Notes under the pieces: generated by a model
The model's database searches: none
The model's input: only the letters and a program-made list of their open reading frames with translations
What the model was told of the DNA's origin: nothing
DNA from: Bacillota bacterium
GTDB taxonomy: Bacteria; Bacillota; Clostridia; Acetivibrionales; DSM-1351
Direction of reading: 5' to 3'
DNA length: 19,153 bases
Assembly: GCA_023431385.1 (NCBI GenBank)
Contig: JAEYWA010000066.1
Coordinates: 1-19,153, forward strand
Position numbers and translations under genes: made by a program
In this document: piece by piece, positions 8,109 through 13,408 of the stretch
Layout of the letters: each line of letters opens with the position of its first letter
How positions within the stretch are numbered: position 1 is the first letter of the stretch

Positions 8109-9248
8109 ATGTTCAGACTATTAATGATTATTCTTTCTCTAACTGGAATAATATTGATTGTAACCGGGCTATTAGTCAAGGTTGTTAAAGCATCAATACC
8201 TTATGAAAAATCAAAAAATAAAAAGACCACTTTTTTGGGCTTACTTGAAAGAGTTACTGAAAATAAGATAATTGCTGTTCCACTCAGCTTTATTTCAAAA
8301 GATAAGAAAATATGGGCAAACAAATATTTATGTAAACTTCTCGAGCTAAGTGAAGCCGGTTTAAACCTCAAGCAAGCTTACTTTTTGAAATTCCTGTGTC
8401 TAATTACATGTACGGTTTTCCTGCTGGCTGTTTCATATAACAATATGTTCTATCAAACTAAAATTTTAATTGAAACCACCGATTCAGAAAGTGTTATGAC
8501 CGATCACTCAAATTCATCCATCAAGTCGAAGTATAAGCTCTATAATCGAATTCATAAAAAGATTGATTTTGATATACTATCCTTAAAAAAATACGAAGAC
8601 CAATACACTATGGTTGAAGAGGCAGTAACCGAATGTCTTTCAGTATCCGATAAAAAAATCATTGAAGAACAGACAGAATGGTTTATAGATACATGGAATA
8701 AAGCCCGACAGATCAAACCTTTTCAAAGGGAATATCTTTTATTCGTTTTTGTTTTCTTTTTTATTCCCGACGTTTACTTTGTTCTCAGCTGGCTAATTAA
8801 AGGCTCTGTATACAAACGAGAAATAATTAAGCTGGAGTATGTTTTTGAATTGCTTGCAGGGGTAGATGGGATAAAAACGCTGGACATAATAAATCAACTG
8901 GAGAAATCCTCGAAAATATACTCAAAGTACTTTCTGGAGTTTTCACACTTATTTAAATATGACAAAAACAGGGCCTTCAATTTTCTTAAAAGCAGGAATA
9001 TTAAAAGTCTTGCAAAAATGGCCAATATCCTGGAAATATATAGTCTGACCAGTAAGGATATTGCAATGCAGGTACTGGAAAGAGAGGTAATAGAAAGAGA
9101 TGAGGCAATAATGATGACTGCTGATGAAACTGTAGATTTTATAGATCTAGTTGCATTTTTAAGTATAGTACCTCTGGTTTATGAGCTAGCCAGGTTAATG
9201 CTCAATCCTATGCTGGATATGGTATATAAAGCGTTTGAGTATATTTGA
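8109..9248 (+). CDS. TadC-like membrane platform protein (divergent)
   Basis: The start chosen is ATG 8109, seven bases after GGGGAGG; an open frame extends upstream to 8058 but has no site and overlaps the previous gene. The product has 379 residues. Hydrophobic segments lie at about 2-24, 94-114, 209-232 and 345-365, with a long polar loop at about 118-205. The region around residues 235-330 (YVFELLAGVDGIKTLDIINQLEK, then SLAKMANILEIYSLTSKDIAMQVLERE) resembles the T2SSF cytosolic domain only weakly. It occupies the tadC slot, 13 bases after the TadB-like gene, and that context carries the call. A poorly conserved TadC is common in clostridial Tad-like loci; no function beyond platform assembly can be inferred. 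Confidence 0.68.
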   Translation: MFRLLMIILSLTGIILIVTGLLVKVVKASIPYEKSKNKKTTFLGLLERVTENKIIAVPLSFISKDKKIWANKYLCKLLELSEAGLNLKQAYFLKFLCLITCTVFLLAVSYNNMFYQTKILIETTDSESVMTDHSNSSIKSKYKLYNRIHKKIDFDILSLKKYEDQYTMVEEAVTECLSVSDKKIIEEQTEWFIDTWNKARQIKPFQREYLLFVFVFFFIPDVYFVLSWLIKGSVYKREIIKLEYVFELLAGVDGIKTLDIINQLEKSSKIYSKYFLEFSHLFKYDKNRAFNFLKSRNIKSLAKMANILEIYSLTSKDIAMQVLEREVIERDEAIMMTADETVDFIDLVAFLSIVPLVYELARLMLNPMLDMVYKAFEYI

Positions 9249-9283
9249 ACAATGGAAGTATTTATTTTGCAGGAGGTATAGTG

Positions 9284-9442
9284 GTGAAGCAGATTATTTT
9301 ATCTATTGCAATCTTAGCCATTGCATTAGCTCTCATGATAGGAGTCATAGTACCTATCTGCGAGCATGGAGCTGAGCAGGGGGATAAGGCGAGGGAACAG
9401 GGAAGGACTGTTCTGACAAGACTAGGTAATATTTTAGAATAA
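9284..9442 (+). CDS. Mini-protein 1 of three tandem single-helix proteins
   Basis: Probable start GTG 9284 (or GTG 9281), after AGGAGG at 9271-9276; the longer frame from 9245 has no ribosome site. The 52-residue product begins MKQIILSIAILAIALALMIG, a single hydrophobic helix with a lysine at position 2, then VIVPICEHG and a charged tail of about 25 residues. The shape (short basic start, one helix, short polar tail) suits a pilin-like subunit or small membrane accessory. There is no prepilin leader ending in Gly before the helix, which a Flp pilin processed by TadV would need. It shares the pattern MK(x)I..., AxAL, P-x-x-E with the next two genes. Confidence 0.7.
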   Translation: MKQIILSIAILAIALALMIGVIVPICEHGAEQGDKAREQGRTVLTRLGNILE

Positions 9443-9465
9443 AATTAATTACAGGAGGTAAGTGT

Positions 9466-9645
9466 ATGAAAAAAATTATTTTATCTGTAGCTATGTTTGC
9501 CATAGCTATGGCCCTTTTAGTGGCAGTTATAATTCCCTTGGCCGAACATGGAAAGGAAAACGGCCAAAAGGTTGAGACACAGATTGACACGGTTGATGCA
9601 AAAATAAACACTATTTCGAGTACAATAACCAGGTCTTCGGATTAG
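9466..9645 (+). CDS. Mini-protein 2 of three tandem single-helix proteins
   Basis: ATG 9466 follows AGGAGG (9453-9458) with seven bases between. I translated this small frame directly: 59 residues, starting MKKIILSVAMFAIAMALLVA and ending in a polar, Thr/Ser-rich tail (INTISSTITRSSD). It is clearly paralogous to the gene before: both have MK-x-IILS, a run of Ala/Ile/Leu to residue 23, then IPLAEHGKENG versus VPICEHGAEQG. The tail is predicted helical and slightly amphipathic. It lies 23 bases after mini-protein 1. The family is not one I recognise. Confidence 0.75.
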   Translation: MKKIILSVAMFAIAMALLVAVIIPLAEHGKENGQKVETQIDTVDAKINTISSTITRSSD

Positions 9646-9708
9646 AAAAAAGGCAGAATACCAATATTAAGATTAGCAACTGCTATTCTAATGCTTACGG
9701 AGGCTAAA

Positions 9709-9855
9709 ATGAAAAACATATTAATTGCAATAATAATGTTTGCATTATGTGTTGCCCTTATAATAGGTACAATTCTTCCAGTTTCAGAAGTTGTTTCCGA
9801 TACCGGTGAAGAGGTTTATTCCACGGTAAAAGAATTAAATAGAAATATTAAATGA
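9709..9855 (+). CDS. Mini-protein 3 of three tandem single-helix proteins
   Basis: ATG 9709 follows GGAGG (9699-9703) with five bases between. The 48-residue product begins MKNILIAIIMFALCVALIIG, then TILPVSEVVSDTGEEV and a short tail. It keeps the hydrophobic helix, the ALxxG step and the P-x-x-E turn of the other two but is the most divergent copy and has no HG after the Glu. Mini-proteins 2 and 3 are separated by 63 bases, the widest gap in this part of the operon. It is likely a third subunit of the same kind. Confidence 0.72.
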   Translation: MKNILIAIIMFALCVALIIGTILPVSEVVSDTGEEVYSTVKELNRNIK

Positions 9856-9892
9856 GCATTTTCTGTGACATTAAATCTGGAGGTATGACATA

Positions 9893-10336
9893 GTGAGTAA
9901 AATATACGCTTTCATAATCATTATTCCTATGATAGCGATTCTTCTGTTTAAAACAATTGCCATTTATGAATTTGATACAAAGCAAAGATATATAAAGAAT
10001 ACTATCGATTCAGTATCCCATAAGGTTATGATAACTGGAGTTTTAACAGCTGGGGATAAGGAGGAAATGCTGAAGAAATTAAACAAGTTCAGTAATTTTG
10101 GCGAGGATAATATTATAGTTGAGTCAGGGTCTGTTAATGCAGACGGGGAGATATACGGAATGAGTCGGTATATTACCGGGGATATACTTGACAGAGGAGA
10201 GGTTTTCAGCATTTTTGTACAGTCGGATAATAAAAGCTTACTGTCAGGGGTAGAGGGAGATTTGAATGAAGATAACAAACTTTGCTATAAAGCGAAGGCG
10301 GTTTGTAGAGTTGAAAAGAAACAGGATAGAGATTAG
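9893..10336 (+). CDS. TadE-like single-span protein of the Tad-like operon
   Basis: The start is GTG 9893, eight bases after TGGAGGT; an ATG at 9885 is blocked by an immediate stop. The product has 147 residues: one N-terminal hydrophobic helix (about residues 4-24, IYAFIIIIPMIAILLFKTIAIY) and a polar remainder that would be outside the membrane. The helix is followed by a Tyr/Phe-rich helical segment (EFDTKQRYIKNTIDSVSHKVMITG). TadE/TadF pseudopilins and the related clostridial DUF4320 proteins look like this, and the gene is in the right place, but no strong motif fixes the family. One cysteine pair lies near the C-terminus (C130 and C137). Confidence 0.62.
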   Translation: MSKIYAFIIIIPMIAILLFKTIAIYEFDTKQRYIKNTIDSVSHKVMITGVLTAGDKEEMLKKLNKFSNFGEDNIIVESGSVNADGEIYGMSRYITGDILDRGEVFSIFVQSDNKSLLSGVEGDLNEDNKLCYKAKAVCRVEKKQDRD

Positions 10337-10346
10337 AGGATTTACC

Positions 10347-11015
10347 TTGGAGCTTAAAAGGTTACTTTGGGATGAATATGGAGGAGGTCTTAGCATATTA
10401 TTCATAGGAATATCAATTATTGCTTTAGTGCTAGTAATATTCCTTAATATTGCTGATTACTCCGTATACACCTATAAGCGTAACGAAATTACCAAGGCCA
10501 TGGATTATGCCGTAACAGCAGCTGCCCAGCAATTAAAAACAAGTGAGAGTCTGGTCGGACTTTCGTCAGGCTTTTCTGACCATTCAGGGAAAAAACTACT
10601 CGAAAATGTTGAAATCAATATTGATAAAGCCAGTGTAACATTTACAGACATATTAAGTAGAAATAACAATATTCCCGCGATTTCTATAAACGATAGGTTA
10701 TTGCTGTGTTCTACCTACTCAGAGAAGGGCAGGGTCAAGTATACCGTAAAAGCTAACGGGTGGCCTCTTGAGCACGGAGAAACAGGTGGGCCACAAGATA
10801 TTGAAGCTATAATAAATGACTCTCTGGAAGCTTTCTGGCCTGAAAGCCATAAGACATTAATATACGTTAACGGAAATCCATATACAAACATGGTTGAAAA
10901 AGGCACGTATCTGTTTGCAGTTATAAAGGATGTTGAGATAACAGGGATTTTCTCCAAAAGAAAAATAAGTCTTTCCAGCTTTGCAGGAGCAAAACTTGAA
11001 AGACTAGCAGACTAA
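10347..11015 (+). CDS. TadG/TadE-like single-span protein
   Basis: I favour TTG 10347, with AGAGGA (10335-10340) six bases before it and ten bases after the upstream stop. An open frame reaches ATG 10266, but that stretch is another frame of the preceding gene. From TTG the protein has 222 residues and begins ELKRLLWDEYGGGLSILFIGISIIALVLVIF: a basic start, an acidic residue and double glycine, then a membrane helix, exactly the shape of TadE/TadG pseudopilins (rrRDErG-x-helix). The rest is outside the membrane, with no clear domain. Its stop overlaps the convergent ohrR stop (11012-11015), so the operon ends here with no terminator in its own space. Confidence 0.68.
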   Translation: MELKRLLWDEYGGGLSILFIGISIIALVLVIFLNIADYSVYTYKRNEITKAMDYAVTAAAQQLKTSESLVGLSSGFSDHSGKKLLENVEINIDKASVTFTDILSRNNNIPAISINDRLLLCSTYSEKGRVKYTVKANGWPLEHGETGGPQDIEAIINDSLEAFWPESHKTLIYVNGNPYTNMVEKGTYLFAVIKDVEITGIFSKRKISLSSFAGAKLERLAD

Positions 11016-11437
11016 ATCTGTTTAAGAATTTTGTGAAGCGTCTGGTGTAAAAACAGGGTTTCTTCAAGGGATAAAGATATACATTGACGTATTTGTTCAG
11101 GAACTACAGAGGCCTTCTCTTTAAGTTTGTGGCCTTCTTCCGTTAGATTAATATAAACATTTCTTTCATCATCGGAGCTTCTAATTCGTTTTATGAGATT
11201 CTGTCTCTCCATTTTTTTCAGAAGAGGAGTAAGAGTGCCGGAATCCAAATAAAGCTTTTCTCCCAAGGCTTTAACAGTTAAATTATTATCTTCCCACAGT
11301 GCCATCAACGTTATATATTGAGTATATGTTATTCCCAGGGGATCTAAAAACGGTTTATACTTTCTAATAATTTCCTTTGAACAGGCATAAAGAGGAAAAC
11401 ATATCTGATTTTCTAACTTTAACATATTGTAATCCAT
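11012..11437 (-). CDS. ohrR: OhrR-type MarR-family peroxide sensor
   Basis: I prefer the ATG at 11437, just behind GGAGGT, over an in-frame ATG at 11449 that lacks a ribosome site. The 141-residue product has the winged-helix core of MarR proteins: LTVKALGEKLYLDSGTLTPLLKKMERQNLIKRIRSSDDERNVYINLTEEG. The stretch LDSGTLTPLLKKME and the N-terminal LENQICFPLYA match OhrR of Bacillus subtilis closely, with C13 in the place of the reactive Cys15. OhrR represses peroxide-defence genes and lets go of DNA when that cysteine is oxidised by organic hydroperoxide. A further cysteine, C119, lies at the spacing seen in two-cysteine OhrR proteins such as that of Xanthomonas. It is probably co-transcribed with the upstream TSCPD gene. 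Confidence 0.9.
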   Translation of the reverse strand: MDYNMLKLENQICFPLYACSKEIIRKYKPFLDPLGITYTQYITLMALWEDNNLTVKALGEKLYLDSGTLTPLLKKMERQNLIKRIRSSDDERNVYINLTEEGHKLKEKASVVPEQIRQCISLSLEETLFLHQTLHKILKQI

Positions 11438-11513
11438 ATAACCTCCCATGGAGTGAATCTTTGACGGTCTCTAAAGTATCACTGTGAATAGCTTGGTAAT
11501 AGACTAAAATTGC

Positions 11514-11768
11514 TTACAGCGTTCCCTCATAAGCTGCTCTTACCGCATTTGCCAGCTGGTCGGCGCATGAACTGGACTTTCGTCCGCATTGAATCCCTCT
11601 AAAAAATTCCTCTATTTTCTCGACGGACATTCCATTTATAACTCTGCTGATAGCTTTGAGGTTACCATCACACCCTCCTATAAAGGATACATTTTTTACA
11701 ATGTCTCCTTCAAGGTCAAAGCTTATTTGAATGGGACAAACTCCCTCAGGGTAAAACTCGTGTGTCAT
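11514..11768 (-). CDS. TSCPD-domain protein (TIGR03905 type)
   Basis: An 84-residue protein read from ATG 11768, six bases after AGGAGG. It matches the small stand-alone TSCPD family: YPEGVCP...FxLEGDIVKNVSFIGGCDGNLKAISRVI...C...SSCADQLANAV, with four cysteines at C11, C33, C61 and C68. The domain is also found at the C-terminus of vitamin B12-dependent ribonucleotide reductases, where it is thought to bind nucleic acid or metal; the stand-alone protein has no established function. The four cysteines could hold a metal or respond to redox state, which would fit its pairing with ohrR 64 bases downstream. That functional link is an inference from gene order and shared promoter. Confidence 0.85.
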   Translation of the reverse strand: MTHEFYPEGVCPIQISFDLEGDIVKNVSFIGGCDGNLKAISRVINGMSVEKIEEFFRGIQCGRKSSSCADQLANAVRAAYEGTL

Positions 11769-11812
11769 ATAGGCCCTCCTAGAAGGTTGAAATTTTTTTA
11801 TTAACTATTTTT

Positions 11813-11828
11813 GGTTATATATATAACC
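11813..11828. promoter_or_regulatory. Perfect 16-base palindrome in the TSCPD-ohrR leader
   Basis: GGTTATATATATAACC is self-complementary over all 16 bases. It lies 44 bases upstream of the TSCPD start codon and downstream of the predicted transcript start. It could be a second operator, or an RNA hairpin or antisense terminator-like element (the minus strand continues into A- and T-rich sequence). Confidence 0.5.
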
Positions 11829-11851
11829 GATTCAAATAATATTAAATTGAA

Positions 11852-11866
11852 TACAATCGAATTATA
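11852..11866. promoter_or_regulatory. OhrR-box-like inverted repeat overlapping the -10
   Basis: On the plus strand TACAATC-G-AATTATA. The recalled B. subtilis OhrR operator is TACAATT-A-AATTGTA; the arms here agree at 12 of 14 positions. It covers the whole -10 hexamer and the start region, so binding would block transcription. A nearby ATTG-N4-CAAT repeat shares part of it. Confidence 0.5.
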
Positions 11867-11889
11867 CAAACCCATTCTAACGCTGTCAA
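11861..11889 (-). promoter_or_regulatory. Consensus promoter of the TSCPD-ohrR unit
   Basis: On the minus strand TTGACA (11884-11889), exactly 17 bases, then TATAAT (11861-11866). Both hexamers are perfect consensus. The transcript would start near 11854, about 86 bases before the TSCPD start codon. So strong a promoter implies that repression matters. Confidence 0.85.
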
Positions 11890-11987
11890 GTAGATTATCT
11901 ATGGGTTTATATCAGATGAGTTTATACTTTATTGTTTCAATATGTATAAGTTGTTTGTATAAGATTATTTGTGAATAAGTCTGATTG

Positions 11988-12016
11988 TTTACGGTAGTAA
12001 TTTTAATTGATATAAT
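11988..12016 (+). promoter_or_regulatory. Probable promoter of the radical SAM/SPASM gene
   Basis: TTTACG (11988-11993), 17 bases, TATAAT (12011-12016). The -10 is perfect and the -35 moderate. A leader of about 135 bases with two hairpins would follow. Confidence 0.5.
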
Positions 12017-12028
12017 ACTTGAAGGGAG

Positions 12029-12061
12029 CATGATAAAAATGGCAGCAAAATAGTTATCATG
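12029..12061 (+). promoter_or_regulatory. First hairpin in the SPASM-gene leader
   Basis: CATGATAA (12029-12036) pairs with TTATCATG (12054-12061) across a 17-base loop. The loop contains most of the seven-codon minileader frame described for this region. Confidence 0.4.
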
Positions 12062-12102
12062 TTTATCACAAATAAAATGATGTAAATACTGTAAACAAGG
12101 AT

Positions 12103-12131
12103 ATCCCGATAAGCATGTTACTTATCGGGAT
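12103..12131 (+). promoter_or_regulatory. Strong second hairpin before the SPASM gene
   Basis: ATCCCGATAAG (12103-12113) and CTTATCGGGAT (12121-12131) form an 11-bp perfect stem with a 7-base loop, ending 28 bases before the start codon. The sequence after it is AT-rich but has no clean T-run, so it may be a weak terminator/attenuator, a protein-binding site or a stabilising stem. Confidence 0.6.
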
Positions 12132-12158
12132 TAATAATATTTATCCGGGAGTTGGAAA

Positions 12159-13076
12159 ATGAAAAAATACAAAAAGGTATATGTTGAAATAACTAGTGTA
12201 TGCAATTTAAGATGTAGCTTTTGTCCTGAAACAAAAAGACAATCAAAATATATGACTCAAAGTGAATTTTTATATGTGATTCAAGAAATTAAGCCATTTA
12301 CAGACTATGTTTACTTTCATCTGATGGGGGAACCGCTCTTAAACCCGGAACTTGGCAACTTCATTTCAATTTGTTCAGATAATAATATAAAGGTGAATAT
12401 AACAACAAACGGTACGCTTTTGAAAAAAAAGAAAAACCTTTTGTTAAGCACAGAAGGATTGCGAAAAGTAGGGATTTCTCTTCACAGCTTTGAAGCAAAC
12501 CTGGGAGAGAAATTCTTGGATGAATACCTGGATGGAGTTATTAGCTTTGTTAAGGAAGCAAGCCAGAAGGGCATAATCTGTGAGCTTAGATTATGGAATG
12601 CTGAAAGCAAGGACATAGCACTCGGTAACGGCCTGAACAGTATCATTATCAATACGCTGTATAAAGCTTTCGGCCCAGAGGGAGCGACATATCATACCGA
12701 CAATCGGAATGCTTTGTCCCAGGGAGATTTCCAGTTTAAGGAACTTTTGCTGCGCCAAAACACAAAACTTGCTGACCGGGTCTTCTTGCATTTGGCGCAT
12801 AAATTTCAGTGGCCTGACATGGATAGAGCCGATTCTACGGAGGAGGTATTATGTTACGGCCTAAGGGATCAGTTTGGAATTCTGGTAGACGGTACAGTGG
12901 TCCCCTGCTGTTTGGACAGCGAAGGGAATATACCTTTAGGCAACATATTTGAGCAAACCTTACAGGATATACTTGCCTCCCCTAGAGCATGCAACATATA
13001 TGACGGATTTACTGCCCGAAAAGCGGTTGAAGAATTGTGTAGGAGATGTGGTTACGCAGAAAGGCATAAAAGATAA
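12159..13076 (+). CDS. Radical SAM/SPASM-domain protein
   Basis: A 305-residue protein from ATG 12159 (CGGGAG nine bases before). The radical SAM triad is C15-NLR-C19-SF-C22. The following TTNGTLL and MGEPLLNPEL stretches are standard for the SAM-binding barrel. The C-terminal part has a SPASM-like cysteine pattern: LCYGLRDQFGILVDGTVVPCC, then a cysteine in SPRACN, and CRRCGYA near the end, which would hold an auxiliary iron-sulfur cluster. SPASM enzymes modify peptides (as in AlbA or anSME) or small molecules. No peptide precursor, sulfatase or biosynthetic gene is adjacent, so the substrate is unknown. It appears to be transcribed alone from the upstream leader region. Confidence 0.86.
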   Translation: MKKYKKVYVEITSVCNLRCSFCPETKRQSKYMTQSEFLYVIQEIKPFTDYVYFHLMGEPLLNPELGNFISICSDNNIKVNITTNGTLLKKKKNLLLSTEGLRKVGISLHSFEANLGEKFLDEYLDGVISFVKEASQKGIICELRLWNAESKDIALGNGLNSIIINTLYKAFGPEGATYHTDNRNALSQGDFQFKELLLRQNTKLADRVFLHLAHKFQWPDMDRADSTEEVLCYGLRDQFGILVDGTVVPCCLDSEGNIPLGNIFEQTLQDILASPRACNIYDGFTARKAVEELCRRCGYAERHKR

Positions 13077-13180
13077 AAAAGGCGTATCTAAGCAACCTGA
13101 AACATTACATTCGTTGAAACGCCGATGAGGTTAGCATATTTTTCTACAACCGAAAAGTTTACTTTTGAACCAGGGCTTAT

Positions 13181-13200
13181 AATGATATAATATTATCATT
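13181..13200. promoter_or_regulatory. Inverted repeat upstream of the ABC-F gene
   Basis: AATGATA (13181-13187) and TATCATT (13194-13200) are perfect 7-base arms around TAATAT. The left arm and loop overlap the best -10 candidate, so it could be an operator. Confidence 0.4.
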
Positions 13201-13202
13201 AG

Positions 13203-13310
13203 TCTGAAAATGGCTATGAATATAGTGGCATAATTACCCATATGCGTGTTGAGAATAGAGTCGTAGCAAACGGGTATCAATATATTGAAATTCATCTATT
13301 TGAAACTTAA
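13203..13310 (+). other. Possible short gene remnant
   Basis: The 35-codon open stretch after a TAG reads like real protein: NGYEYSGIITHMRVENRVV, then ANGYQYIEIHLFET and stop. An internal ATG at 13242 gives 22 residues but has no ribosome site. I do not recognise the family. It may be the surviving end of a lost gene, or chance. Confidence 0.25.
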
Positions 13311-13408
13311 GTTAGAAATTTAATAAATAGAATAGGTAATATAGGTGTGACTAACAAAAATTCTTATAATACCATGTAATACTATGTAAAATTAGAGGAG
13401 AAACATAA

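Larger units (their letters stand above)
11769..12158. other. Divergent intergenic region, TSCPD / radical SAM-SPASM
   Basis: This 390-base gap holds the TSCPD-ohrR promoter, its OhrR-like box and palindrome on the left, and the leader of the SPASM gene on the right. In the middle, TGTATAAG occurs twice (11943-11950 and 11956-11963, period 13), a possible binding site. A seven-codon frame (ATG 12030 to TAG 12053) sits right after GAAGGGAG; it is too close to that site to be convincing. Confidence 0.5.
13077..13408. other. Intergenic region before the ABC-F gene
   Basis: This 332-base gap contains a weak stem right after the SPASM gene (GGCGT 13081-13085 with ACGCC 13119-13123, plus CAAC/GTTG inside), a 20-base inverted repeat (13181-13200), a possible gene remnant (13203-13310) and a 10-base tandem duplication TAATACCATG/TAATACTATG (13367-13386). 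No clear -35/-10 pair is seen; TTGAAC with TATAAT at 15-base spacing near 13165-13191 is the best candidate. Confidence 0.5.

Noticed and set aside
10266..10346. Longer start for the TadG-like protein
   Set aside because: The extra 27 residues overlap the preceding gene in another frame; TTG 10347 has a better site and gives the family's usual N-terminus.
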